From Pholis gunnellus (lineage: Eukaryota > Chordata > Actinopteri > Perciformes > Pholidae), in contig OU342816.1 of NCBI GenBank assembly GCA_910591455.2, positions 4,172,476 through 4,236,475 on the forward strand: 64,000 nt of DNA. Direction: 5' to 3'. Shown piece by piece: positions 1-54,591 of the stretch (the first letter of the stretch is position 1; the number at the start of each line of letters is the position of its first letter). The notes beneath the pieces were generated by a model. That model was not told where the DNA came from. It made no database searches and saw nothing but the letters and a program-made list of their open reading frames with translations. A program made the position numbers and the translations under genes.

Positions 1-169
1 GTAGGGAAAACGGATGGGATGGAAAGAGATGATCCAGTGGATGGAATTAGGGAAAAGGAAGAAGTGAGAGAATAGAGGAAGAAGAGGAGGGGAGGAAACA
101 GCAGGGGGTTAATAGCTTCTTAACAGAGATGCCTGGATTCCAGCATCTTAGCAAGACAAAGCCTTGCTC

Positions 170-296
<127 letters not shown>

Positions 297-1369
297 TTAG
301 GTGTGGCCTGCTATGCTGCAGAGTTGATGGCTCACATTTGTGGCCGTACCTCATGCTGGAATCCTCTGCATGTCTCCTCTTTCTCAGAAATACTGAACAA
401 GTTTCAGTGAAAGCCAGCGAGAGACGGAAGTGAACAGATGTTGATTAGAATATTCTGCAGGACTCGTAGACGACGTTAAGTGAAAGAGAACTCTCTGGAA
501 CTCTCTGTTCAGGCTTTTAGAAACACTCCCAAATTCAGAGGAAGACTTGAAGATGTGATCTCGCTTTAAAACCATTAGAGTAACTGCTCTCAAGATATTT
601 TCTGTTGAATGCTGGGTAAAATTTAAATGATTGTCCACTTCACGTCTGCTGACGTGCAGAGGGAGCACGGCCTCTTGTCCCACTAGATCAGAGGATCCCA
701 CACCGGGATAATGAAAGCTGCTCTAATCAATAGTTTTATGGATCAAATGACATCGTGAGTGTGAACGAGGTCACCCCCCTGAGAATGATCAGCAGTGTCT
801 TTAAGTGCTTTTATTATATCACATCTGAGGTGAAACTGGATCATATATTGATTATTACAAAGACCCGTTCACAGCCATCAAAAAATATGCAGAGCAACAG
901 GTGTTTCAGTTTAACGGATGAGCAGGTAAATCTTGTCTTCATTGATTTCCGGCTTTTATGCGTCACTACAAGTAACGACGGACACCGAGATTCATCAGTT
1001 AACACGGTCACTAGTTAAACCCTGTTTATTCTGGCAGCTATTTTAGATTTAGTCTCTCGACCAAAGCTTAGTAGTTTCAGTCACATGTCAGTCGTTTCTA
1101 TTCCTCATACGTTTTAGTTGCTAAAAAGAAGACATTACATTTTAATCAAAATGCTTTCTCTCTTAATTCCGTCAGCTATATTGTTTTATTTAGTCTTAGT
1201 CGTGTGTCAGAAGTCCTTTTTCATCGGATTCCATTGAATCATTTATTTGATTATTAATTTAGTCATTTTAGTCATCATCATCTGATGAAAAAGACAAATT
1301 AAAGGATTAAGAACTATTGATACTATGTGATAAATCACTGGGAACTACTCGATTAACCGTGTCGACTGT

Positions 1370-1475
1370 TTGTGTTTTAGAAGTGAGTGAAGTCAAAGCT
1401 CTGAGTCTCTGTCTGTGTTTGACGTTCTGTTCATGAACACATAGTTGGATCATCTATGATTCCTAACATGGTGTC
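1370..1475 (+). repeat. dispersed repeat family D, copy 1
   Basis: GTGAAGTCAAAGCTCTGAGT and CATGAACACATAGTTGGATC match, in inverse orientation, 13640-13745. The neighbouring 995-1020 block (AACACGGTCACTAGTTAAAC) also recurs near 13.98 kb. Confidence 0.65.
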
Positions 1476-1737
1476 TGTTAAGTTTCTGGAGTCCGGACAC
1501 GTGTAATAATCAACAGTTATTAATACAAGGATAAGTATTTGGTCTAAAAACATAATGAATGAAATCAAAAGTGCCCCCCCCTCCTCCTTCCTCCTCCTTC
1601 CTCCTCCTCCTCCTCCTCCTCCTCTTCTCGGTCTCTCTGCAGGAATGTGGCAGCCACACTGTTCAAAGTCCCCACAGCCTGGAGAGAGCGGTGGGGGGGG
1701 CTGTTGGAGGGGTGATGCAAGGAATTTGGGTGGAGTA

Positions 1738-1777
<40 letters not shown>

Positions 1778-4533
1778 TTGGTATGGAGAGGGTCACACAG
1801 CAAAAGAAGTGGTCTTTGTCTCTGGAGACAATTAGTACCCCCCCCCCCCCTCATCTCCTCTCCACCACTGCAGCTTGTTTTTCAAACGCAAAGCAGCCCG
1901 TCTCCTCTCCTCTCGACCCCTGCACCCTCTCCTCCTCCTCATCCTTCCTCACCCCCACCTCCACCTCCACCCCCTTCCTCCATTCTGTGTCTACCTATCC
2001 AGCTCCTCCTTGTTCCCCCCCACACAACTCCACATGAACGGCGAATGTCAGCTGCTCGTTCGCTTTAAAGTACCAAAGTTCCGGTTTCTCCCCCCCCCCC
2101 CCCCCCCCTCACTCATTCACTCATTCACTCCCCTCACTCACATCTTTACTCTCTGCACAAGCTCAGAAGCTAAGAAATGCACCGACAAAACGGGATTTCA
2201 ACGCGAGAAAAGGCGGCAACTGAACCTTCAGAATCCACCTGGCGCTGATCGCAATACTAGATATTAGATAATATTAGTTTAGGGGACAAATGATCCCTCT
2301 GAGGACAAAGAGTCAACGATAACTACTGCGAGCCGCTGTATGCGTGAGATTTTTGTCCCATCGGTTTGGTTTCCCTCGGTGTAACAGATACAGACTGACC
2401 ACCGACTTTAAAGGATGACTCGTCACTTTCTGAGATCTGGGGACACCGCAACACTAAAATGAATTGTAGAATAAATAAATAAAATATTGGAAATATAATA
2501 AGACAGGTTTTATATAAACCCCTCCTTAGTTAGCCAAACGTATTGTGAAGAGAAAACAAAGACAAACATCCATCACTGTTAAAAGACCAACTTCCTGTTT
2601 CCTGCCAACATTTTATGAGGCCTTAGTTCCACTTTCACCCCCAAATAAAGTGCGTTCGATAACCTGCATGAACTATTGGCTTGTTTACAGCGCGTCTGAT
2701 CGTCTCACTGCTCCTGTTTCTTGATGGTGGACTCGGCTGTTGCACGCTGTCAGCAAATCCAATAACGAATGGCGATCAAATCTACATAAATAAGCGCTGA
2801 CTCGTCCTTTTTTTTAAAGACCAAATGGTGGTTTGCAGTGGATGAAGATGTTATTTAGTTGGTGCAGAGGTTGTCAGCAGGGTGTGTCAGCGCTGTTGGG
2901 TGTGGTTACTGAGACAAGCTGCTCTTCAGCCTGCTGTTAGTCACTCTCACTGTTACACCTGCTGATATTCAGACTCTTCGTCCGGTCCAAAAAGCACATT
3001 TACACTTCCAACTGAATACATTCTCATCCCGACTTTTTTTTAAATGCATGCTGGGAAATTAAGTAATTCAAGACAAAGTGAAGAAAGTCAAAAGTGTACA
3101 TCATGACATCGCTCTGTGACACAAGAACTCCCGACATGTTTTGAACGCCACACGCTGAAGAGGTCAAACGGTGACGGGTCGGTGTGTGTGCTGGACGTTC
3201 CTCCATACGTTAGTTTGGATCAGAGCTGAACTAAATGGACTTTACAGACGGACTTTCCTGCAGTTTTCAAAAAGGGGCTGAGGCCTGTTTTTGCCAGCTT
3301 GCCAGAGCAAACATGGAGCTTCCCCTGTTGTTTGCTCGGGGATGGATTCCACCTGATTTAACCCTCGCACCGTTGCTTAACGCCAATCGACTGGTGTTGA
3401 AGGCGCTCCCGACACGATGACAGCATGAAGTCACTGGGTCTTTAGTATCGATCCCCCTTTTCTCACACGATGGATTAGTAGTTACTCAGTAACTATTTAA
3501 GAGACATCTAGAGACTTGAATCAGCTGTTGAGCTGTGACATGTGAAACATTTCTACGAGTTTCCTCATTTAGAAGGGAATATCAATCATCCGCCTTTCCA
3601 CAACGACAAAGACGAGACGGCAAGTCTAACACATCACGAACCACAAACACACAACTGTCCCTGGAGAGAGACACACTGTACTCCTCTACAGCGCACAGCT
3701 TAGTGCTTCAACAACAACAACGCTGCATGAATTTGAGGTCGTACCAGGAAACACAACTGATTCAAATGTTGCTTATTTCTGCCTCGCTCCCAAACAAGAA
3801 GGGTTGTGTCGGTGTTTTAGGGCTGAAAAACATCTTATTTGTATCAATAGAAATCTCAATTCACCAACATACAGATGTTGATGATGACTTAGTAAGTAGA
3901 ATCACTCCTTTGGCCGAAACTAAGAATGGTTTTGAAGTTTCCATTCGTAGCCAATGGATTTAAAACAGACTAAATGTTTCTGTCCATCCATTCTTTACCG
4001 AAGGATTTATTTCTGGGTTTCCTCAACGTTGCCTCTCCCTCTTTGTTACATAAAGCCACTTTAATAAAACTCGTAAATCACGGCGTGAGACAGCGACAGA
4101 CCTATGGAGGAACAACAATAGAGAGATGGAAATGAAAGAGGAGAGGTCATCTAAAGTACCTTCCTTTTCCTGACTGATGTTGCTTTAAAAATGGCCCGTG
4201 CATTGTACATCTACAACTCATTATACTTGAAGTATATATCATTTTTGTCATAATAATGCAGGAAGTACAAGTAATACTACTGACGACACAAGGAAACCAA
4301 ACAAACAGTCCGACTGAATGGCAGGACGAAGCACGTAGATAAATCTATTAAAACTATATTCTCTTGGCTCTGTGCACAGCTGGTACTAACGATAACAAAT
4401 GGGGGCAAATTTACCCACAATTCAATGCCACAGTTGGCCACATGGAACATAAATATCAAACCCCAGTCTACCAGCTTCTTCATAATGAGGAATCCTCCAG
4501 CATCACTCTGAAAGTTTTCATGGTGCCACTCAC

Positions 4534-47697
<43,164 letters not shown>

Positions 47698-48912
47698 CTC
47701 GGTTGCCGGAGCGGTGCAGCGGCGGAGGGGTGGAGCAGCAGGAGCAGGAGGGTGGGTCGGTTTGGGTGGGTAGCTCTATCAGAATACGAACTGGTGGAGG
47801 GAGAGAGAGGAGGGCTTGGTTTGGGGGGTTGTGGGGTGCTGGTTTCCACCTTTTACAGTAGAATTTTCGGGATATAGGAAACACGATCCCTGCCGCTTCC
47901 AGTGTTTCTTTTCAGTTCATATCCGCAGCGTCGAAGGCTCCCTTTGCTGCCCCCAAAAAACAGCCAGTCTCTCTCTCTGAGTGTGTCTCTCCCTCTCTCG
48001 CTGTCTCTCTCTCTGACGGCGGTGTTGTTGCCGTGTATTCAAGGGCTGGGCTCTCTCTCTCTGCCTTTTCCTCCTCCGCCTCTCCCTGCTTGTGACCCCA
48101 CCCTGCGTCCCCACCCCTCATCTCTCCGTCAGTCAGGAGCTGCGCAGCCCTGCAGAGGAGCGGAGCGCAGCTACCGGGCGAGCCGAGCACCGGCAGCAGG
48201 CGGACGGGCGAGCAGGAGGAGCGGAGGAGCCGCAGCAGAACCGACCACTAATATTGCATGGGGGAACATTTTTTATTTTTTAACTGCACGCAAACCAGCG
48301 TTTCGCTCTGCGAGCATCCGTGCACAGAACATCTATGAATGCTCCATGTTGCAGCGGCTTATTGCTCGGAGATGGTAGAACAGAAGCACCCATGTCACCT
48401 TACTGACGTCAGCCAGTAGGCTAATTGAGGACACTCAGGCTGGGTGGGGAGGGTGGGAGAGTATACATCCAGTAAGGCTTTGCAGCATTACATTTGATAT
48501 GACAGCATGCACACAGCCAGCTCAGATAGATATTTATGACGGGAAGGAAGCAAAGTGTGATGATAGGCGTGGGGTTATAACCACACCCATTGTAATAAAG
48601 CAAGGTGTGGTGCATGGAAATGTTTATTTCGTCATCAGATATTTCACAACATGGAATAATACATGCAGCAGAGGTCTGATGTGGATAGAGAGAGCAACAT
48701 TGAGCCAAACAGCTGGAAGAAACATCACACAATCTGGTTACCATGTACATTTTATAGTTTCTGCACTAACTACAATACACGTGCTTATGTTTTATTTTAT
48801 TGTTATTTTTAACCCCAGAACGCACCCAAAATCTAAGCTGTGGCATTATATTCCTCAAGTGTAACCATGAAACATGTCTTATAGTTCGTTATTGTTCCTG
48901 TGGGAGGATGTT

Positions 48913-48931
48913 ACTACATTTCCCATGATCC
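48913..48931 (+). promoter_or_regulatory. ZNF143/THAP11-type motif in rbm41 promoter
   Basis: ACTACATTTCCCATGATCC matches the promoter element ACTACAATTCCCAGAATGC at most positions. This class of motif is bound by ZNF143 and THAP11 close to transcription start sites. It lies 44 bases before the inferred rbm41 start codon and 6 bases before an ETS site, a typical arrangement for a housekeeping promoter. Confidence 0.55.
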
Positions 48932-48937
48932 CACATG

Positions 48938-48945
48938 CCGGAAGT
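48938..48945 (+). promoter_or_regulatory. ETS/GABP site CCGGAAGT
   Basis: CCGGAAGT is the full consensus for ETS factors such as GABPA. With the neighbouring ZNF143-type motif it suggests a TATA-less housekeeping promoter for rbm41. Confidence 0.5.
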
Positions 48946-48974
48946 CCAGAAGTGGAAGCATAAAAGGCGGAAGC

Positions 48975-48982
48975 ATGCGAAG
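48975..48982 (+). CDS. rbm41: rbm41 coding exon 1 (8 nt: M-R-R start)
   Basis: ATGCGAAG precedes a GTAAAC donor. Joined to the acceptor at 49904 it reads MRRVSRRSCED, aligning with human MKRVNSC. The two spare bases complete an arginine codon with the first base of exon 2. The ATG has AGC upstream (A at -3). The alternative, starting at an ATG inside exon 2 read-through at 49884, would ignore a good acceptor and the human-like start. Confidence 0.7.
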
Positions 48983-51900
48983 GTAAACAAACCCGTCAGT
49001 TATCAACCTCATATTCCAGTAAATGTATCATCATTTGGGCATTTTTAATCGAAATTGTTCGGTTCGAGGCATAATGTTACTAGTTAGCAACATGTACTGC
49101 TTATATAACGTTACATATCTCACCTCTGCACCTCTGCATGCTATCTTTGTCCAGTTTGCCCCGCTGGTCTCAGTTTATCACGCAAATCACAGATCATTTG
49201 AACGCAAAAGTTTGACAACAGAAGTACGTCAGCCACCTCTTCTGTCTGGTGGTGTTTGTCAACTTCCACTGAGGTCACAGTCCATACACAGAGTACATGC
49301 AAAGACACGTGTAAGGTTTCCTTTGATATGTAACATTAATATTACTAACCCCTCGATGGCAACCTCTCTAGAAAACAGACCACAAAGGGGTCCGAACCAG
49401 GACGATAACAGCTCGCGCAGTCCGAACCAGGACACGTTTACGGGTTAACGTTATCTATGTGTTTCACACATACACAATTCTGATTAGTCAAACAGCTACT
49501 ATCTTGATATTCATTAGTTCCTGCTCCTGTCATGTGATGTTGAGCTGTTTTTCTTATTTTAAACTAAATATCTTTTTGTCTTTGACTGTTAACCTGAAGG
49601 CAGCACCGAGGGCTTTTTTCACTATTTCTCCATTTTATAAACAAAACACTTCATACATTGAATTGAGAAAGATGAATCAGTAATGAACTGCGATTCACTT
49701 CTACAGAAATCTTTTCTCTCAAGCGTTGTATTTTTGCGAGTTAAGACTCATTAACAGGTCAGTTGTGCTTCTGAAAGCCTGGACTGTGTCCACCAAAGGG
49801 CAGAATCCCAGACAGCATCACTTCCGTGACGTTTGGTGGACGTGTCCTTGTCCTGTTGTGTCCCACTGAGAGAGTCTGACCCGATGTCTCCGTGTTGGTT
49901 CAGAGTGAGCCGGCGGTCCTGTGAGGACGGCCCGCTGCTGGAGGAGCAGGAGACGGAGGGCCAGCGGCAGCTGCACGGCCTCCTGCTGCAGCAGCTCCAC
50001 ACCGGCGTCGACATCGACCGGTGAGCAACCGTTAGCATCTCAAGGAGAGGAGGGGGAGGGGGGGGTTAGAATGTTTAATCCAAAAGGCTGTTCCTCTGTG
50101 ATCTATGGAAACATATGGATTCACAGTCCAGAAAGATTTAGCCCTGTATTATTCATTGTTCTTCTACACAACAATTTAATAATAGTGTACGAAGTCATAT
50201 CTTTTATGTTCTCTGTAATATTGTGACATTTTAATATGTTATAGGTGGAGGCTTCAAATAAGCCCAGTTGGCTTTTTGCCTCTTCCTGCACTGTGATATC
50301 ATTTATCTCTGTTACGTTTGTTTTGTTGTGCAAAATAAATGAACTAAACTAGATGTTTTCTTAACACATTTGACACATTTTAGCTACAAAGATGTACCTC
50401 AGTACAATCCTTTGCTCAATGTTATCAGCACATCAGCACCAATGTAGCGAAACCTTCTGAAAAAGAATCCCGACTACTAACAAGCAGTGAAACGTGTGTT
50501 GATAGCGGATCAGTGTAAATACTGGTTCACCTCTCACCGGGTGAGTTCACCGTGTGACAGTAAAGACAACAGTAAGCCGTGGAGCTCGGTGGTGAAAGTA
50601 CGCAGTGCCTGCAGCTTTATTCCCACCGGAGCTCTCACTGCTATATAAAATACAAATCTCTTGTTACTGTGAGGCGCTTTGATAAAAGCGTCCATCACAT
50701 GCTTGTTACGTATCCTTCACAGCGTCCCACAGCGCAGCCTGGAGGACTCGCTTTCACACAAACCCCGGGGCTGCGTATTCTTACTCCATGGTTTTATCTG
50801 TAGATTCCCGACTGCAGAACAACATGTAGGATTTGAAGGACTTTTAAAAAGTGTCTGCGGCGGCTTTTGGCAGAGCACGAAAAGTCTTAACTTTGATGGG
50901 ACTTCTGTGTAACAGATGTGTCGCCAAGAGGCAGTGCTTCGCCCCGTCGGCGCTCTATCGGCCGTTTGGGCCACAGGCGGCCGGAGTGAGAAGCCTCTCC
51001 GAGTTCCGGGCCCTGCAGGACGGGGAGAAGGACCAGGCCAGCTTGCGGGAGCTGGGTCTGACCGAAACAGAGATCCAGATGTGGCAGATCAGAGACGTAC
51101 CGGAGGCATCGGAGAAGGTAAAACCTGCTGGAGGGACGGGAGGAGCTGGGTTCAAGCCCTGGCCTGAAAAGATCTGCTTTCATAACGCTCCTTCAAACAA
51201 CTGGATTCATTCAAGTTTCTCACCAGAAACTACATTTTACAAGTTTACATTCGAACACGTCATGATAACATTATAATCTACCCTTCGCCTAATACTAATT
51301 TTTACTGAATGGAGCTTGAACGCATCATCATGCTGTATAAAAACCTTTATCCAACACACGACACCGTCTGACCCCCGGCTTTGTGCCCACACAGTCCCAC
51401 ACAGGTGTGAGTGCAGCTCCAGGTGCGAAGCAGCAGCGCCTGCAGGTGATCAGAGACAAGATTGAAGCCCGGGCGGAGCTCCTGGCCCGTCCACAGCGCT
51501 TCGCCGCCAGCCGGCCGCTGTCACGCCGCGAGATGGAGATCGAACAAGCGCTTTTCCAGGGAACGGACCGCCTGGGCTTCCTCACCGCGCTCTACCACAG
51601 AGGTACGCAGGGCCGTCCACTAAACCGTGTCTTTTTTTCTGTAATGACGAAAACAGAGAGAGGAAATGATAAAAGACCTGCCAGAAAGAGAGAGAGAGTG
51701 GTGTAGATGGGTTCATCCCAAGAACTGTTCAAAAATATCTCACCTTCAAACAATGAAAAAGGAAACAGAGAAGCATTAAGGGGCTCTTCACATGTTGTGT
51801 CTAAACGCCAGTCGTGCCACTTTCATCCTCTTCCCTACGGTGCTTGGGGCGATGAGGATGACGTTGCGGTACTTTAGCAGTTAGCCTCACTGACTAAACC

Positions 51901-53551
51901 AAACAAAGATAAATGGATTTCCAGCTCCGTAGATCCCTCACAGCAGCTTCACTGCTCCATCTGTCTGCGACAGTTCGTCTGACCTTTCAACGTTGTTTTG
52001 TTGTGACGTTGTTGGACGGAGAAGGTGAAGCGATTCGAATAGTCGTTGGGACAGATCGTAAAGCTCTGGGTAGCCCTGCACTAAAATATGAACTTCTCCT
52101 CCATAAATTTACAGTGAATTACGGAGGAAAGAAAATATATCTGCCGGCTGTGATTGGCTGTTCCTCGTCACGTGACATGTGCTGCAACGTTCCAGAAGTT
52201 GAACTATTTTTTTTATCTCAGTCACTTGGGAGTTCTTAGAAACGGCTGGGAGTGCTTGGGAGCGCATCGGAGCACTTGGGAGTACGCTTGGTAAGAGTTG
52301 GGAACTGTTGGAAGTGCATGTGCACCTGAATGGTGTCACTGTAACTTATGAGTGCACCTTCCGTACATCTACATTGACATCAATGGATTTTACGTCGTAA
52401 AAGACGCGGATTGGGAACGCCCCCCTCATCTCACATTTCAGTCGCTTCACAGATTTAAGAAACTCGATCTAATTTTACCTTCCTAGAAACTGAGATCTAA
52501 TCTGTGTGTCAAATCAGTCGTGTGATCTTGGAAAGATTTTTTTCAAAATAAATTAGAAACAACGTTCAAAACATCAGCTCAGAGGAGAGACATACAGTCA
52601 AACAGTCTCTGTGTGTCCCATCAGTCCATGTCAGACGATCTCATCTGTGTTGTTTTACTTTCTCTCACAGATGAAGATACCCAGGAGAGCCAGGAGGGGG
52701 CGTCGTCCTCTGATCCCATGGACTCGCTCTACAGAGACGTTCTCAACAAGGAGAGAAAACCAGCTGCACAAACAACCGGAGCAGCACACCTGTCTACACA
52801 CAGACTCATATCTGACCAATCACAGGGCTCACAGACAGACAACCAATCAGAAGAAGCCTCTGACCATCAACCAGAACTGCGGGGTGAAGGCTTGTCGGTA
52901 CCGTCGGGGTCCATTTCAGAGCAGCAGCTCGCTCAAGACGGACCGGGGCCGCCACCACCAGCTGCTCCGACACACATTAATATACGCCAGCCAATCGGCA
53001 GTCTGTGTGGAGCGACCAGGGCGACGACACGGGGACCGCTGACTGTCAGAGGGGACATAGAGACCATCTCAGACGAAGACATCCTGAAGGACCGGGAATC
53101 TGAGGAGGGGGTCCGGAGCATCCCGAGGTTCAGAAACTACCAGCCGGGGAAACCCTCCAAGGTATCAGCAGCTACATCTACACCAGATGGTCCTGATGCA
53201 CAGCTCAGACTTTTAGCTTTAGGCTAGCTAGCTAGCTTCAAGGCTAATGGCTTCCATACACGCATAAAAACAAATGTGTCATCATAGGAATATTAGTTCC
53301 CAGTCCAAAGATTCAAAAAGTGTTTAAATGTATGAAAGTGAGGATGCATTTCATTCTCAACATGTTTATTTAACAGCAGAGGATATATTTAAATTTTAAA
53401 TCCGACCTCCACTTCTTTATTTCATCTATAAACAGTATTTCCATGGACGACACACACGACATATAGTCACAAAATGTAGCATTCAACAATTAAAATGCTC
53501 TGACTTTCACCATATGAATAACATCAGAGACCCAGTGCTCATTTCAAGCTG

Positions 53552-53586
<35 letters not shown>

Positions 53587-54485
53587 CAGCAGTTTGAAAC
53601 TCTAAAGTTACTACCAGGTACTTTAATTTTGTGTCGACTTTGGCGTCCTCCTGTGGACGAAAGCGGTAATGTTTCCATGAGGACCACTAAAGATCTGCAT
53701 CTGCCAGACTCCCTTTAGAAAGCATCTCATCTTACTGCAGCAGGGTCTGACAGTCTGCCCCGCACCAGTCCAGGTTCTGGTTCCCCGTGCCTCCCTTCCC
53801 TTTAGCAGGACCAGCAATACGTCCTGGGTCTCCAGCAGCAAGCGTAAAGAATAACTCTATAGAAATAGACCATCTCTGATGGTCTCGTTTACTGATGGAG
53901 GCCATATAGAGGATCAGGACTAAACTTTTTTTTTGGGTCTCCCTGTAGGTTCTGTGTGTGAAGAACCTGAGCGCACAGGCCTCAGCGGCCCAGCTGGTGG
54001 CGCTGTTCTCCAGGTTTGAGCGGGAAAACGAGCCGCCGGTGCTCTACCGCCTGCTGACCGGGAGGATGAGGGGTCAGGCCTTCATCACTCTGCCCGGTGA
54101 GGAACAGTCTGCCAGAGGGACGGACCACATACACAAACAAACCACAGCGAGCTGGCTTCTTTTTTCCCATCATGCATCTCACATTAGATCATCGGGTGTG
54201 TTTGTGTTTTCTTTGGCAGATGCTGAAACGGCCCAGAGAGCCTTGCAGTTGGTCCATGGATACCGGTTGCTCGGGAAACCTTTGGTGGTGGAGTTTGGCC
54301 GTGAGCGACGGGAAGAAGAGAAGCAGGAGGAGAAACGGCAGGAGAAACAGCAGAAGAAGCAGGAGGAGAAACAGGAGGAGAAGCAGGAGGAGAAACAGCA
54401 AGAGAAACAGCAGAAGAAGCAGGAGGAGAAACAGGAGGAGAAACAGCAAGAGAAGCAGGAGGAGAAACAGGAGGAGAGGAAATAA
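48975..54485 (+). CDS. rbm41: rbm41, RNA-binding motif protein 41, seven coding exons
   Basis: RBM41 is a nuclear RRM protein, linked in the literature to minor-spliceosome snRNAs. Coding exons: 48975-48982, 49904-50020, 50916-51117, 51395-51602, 52671-53161, 53949-54096, 54220-54485. They total 1440 nt, giving 479 residues plus TAA (human RBM41 is about 413). Every junction is GT-AG with compatible phase. Conserved stretches seen: EETEGQRQL-type start region, CFAPSALYRPFG, SLRELGLTETEI, PQRFAASRPLSRREMEIE, LFQGTDRLGFLTALY, then an RRM at residues 343-418 with RNP2 LCVKNL (344-349) and RNP1 RGQAFITL (383-390). Residues 420-479 are a QEEK/EKQQKK repeat not seen in human RBM41 as I remember it. 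A polyadenylation signal lies 101 bases after the stop. The gene is divergent from klf8 and convergent with the claudin gene. Confidence 0.95.
49904..50020 (+). CDS. rbm41: rbm41 coding exon 2
   Basis: The exon starts after TTGGTTCAG and ends ATCGACCG before GTGAGC. It encodes RRSCEDGPLLEEQETEGQ, then RQLHGLLLQQLHTGVDID, matching the ELETEGERQLKSLLQHQLDTSVSIEE region of human RBM41. It ends two bases into an arginine codon. Confidence 0.9.
50916..51117 (+). CDS. rbm41: rbm41 coding exon 3
   Basis: The acceptor GTGTAACAG is followed by one base finishing a codon, then CVAKRQCFAPSALYRPFG and SLRELGLTETEIQMW, close to human CMSKKESFAPGTMYKPFG and SLRELGLNETEI. It ends GAGAAG before GTAAAA in phase 0. 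The ATG right after the acceptor is out of frame and is not a start. Confidence 0.93.
51395..51602 (+). CDS. rbm41: rbm41 coding exon 4
   Basis: The acceptor CCCACACAG is used because it keeps phase 0; later AGs at 51404 and 51422 would shift the frame. The product includes QQRLQVIRDKIEARAELL, PQRFAASRPLSRREMEIE and LFQGTDRLGFLTALYHR, strongly conserved with human RBM41. It ends AGAG before GTACGC, one base into an Asp codon. Confidence 0.93.
52671..53161 (+). CDS. rbm41: rbm41 coding exon 5, divergent linker
   Basis: The exon begins after TCTCTCACAG with DEDTQESQEG, followed by a polar, poorly conserved linker. It ends EEGVRSIPRFRNYQPGKPSK, matching human EEIRKIPMFSSYNPGEPNK just before the RRM. 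It is 491 nt and ends phase 0 at AAG before GTATCA. A 5-residue stretch after DSLYRDVLNKERK recalls the human YQEMIMKKRLEE segment only loosely. Confidence 0.9.
53949..54096 (+). CDS. rbm41: rbm41 coding exon 6: first part of RRM
   Basis: Starting after CCCTGTAG, it encodes VLCVKNLSAQASAAQLVALF through TGRMRGQAFITLP. Both RNP2 (LCVKNL) and RNP1 (RGQAFITL) are intact. Compare human VLYLKNLSPRVTERDLVSLF and TGRMRGQAFITF. It ends one base into a codon before GTGAGG. Confidence 0.95.
54220..54485 (+). CDS. rbm41: rbm41 coding exon 7: end of RRM and Q/E/K repeat tail
   Basis: DAETAQRALQLVHGYRLLGK and PLVVEFGRER finish the RRM (beta-4). The remaining 60 residues are almost only Gln, Glu, Lys and Arg, encoded by repeats of CAGGAGGAGAAA and CAGAAGAAG units (about 54318-54480), ending at TAA. 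The human protein instead ends in a short non-repetitive Ser/Thr-rich tail, so the repeat is probably a lineage-specific coding minisatellite. It would be expected to form a charged helix. Confidence 0.93.
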
Positions 54486-54585
54486 AAGAAACAAAAGAAC
54501 AACACAGATCCTCCAGAGCTGAGACTGATGTGATTATATATATTTATTTATATTTTTCCTGGATAAAAAGTCATCTTTGCATTTT

Positions 54586-54591
54586 AATAAA
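54586..54591 (+). terminator. rbm41 polyadenylation signal AATAAA
   Basis: AATAAA lies 101 bases after the rbm41 stop codon, followed by a T-rich stretch (TTTGTCATGAGCG, then TTTTCTTTTG), fitting a cleavage and polyadenylation site. Confidence 0.7.

Larger units (their letters stand above)
47698..48974. promoter_or_regulatory. divergent klf8/rbm41 5' region, GC-rich
   Basis: This 1.3 kb interval separates the two inferred start codons. From 47.70 to 48.30 kb it is rich in G+C and CpG, with many CGGAG/GCGGA words, and is flanked by pyrimidine-rich microsatellite DNA (47.96-48.07 kb). From 48.4 to 48.9 kb it is AT-richer with no recognised elements. The last 70 bases before the rbm41 start carry ZNF143/THAP11- and ETS-type motifs (separate entries). 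I read the GC-rich part as the klf8 first exon and promoter and the motif cluster as the rbm41 core promoter; whether they are co-regulated is unknown. Confidence 0.5.

Noticed and set aside
47902..48378. 158-codon plus-strand ORF in the GC-rich region
   Set aside because: Low-complexity Ser/Leu/Pro then Arg/Ala content, typical of open frames in GC-rich UTR DNA; no domain or splice support.
50853..50920. Alternative rbm41 start codons near 50.9 kb
   Set aside because: Exon 2 and the 8-nt start segment align with the human amino terminus and keep phase; the ATG at 50916 is out of frame.
54179..54505. Minus-strand Leu/Phe/Cys-rich ORFs over rbm41 exon 7
   Set aside because: Antisense shadows of the Q/E/K coding repeat.
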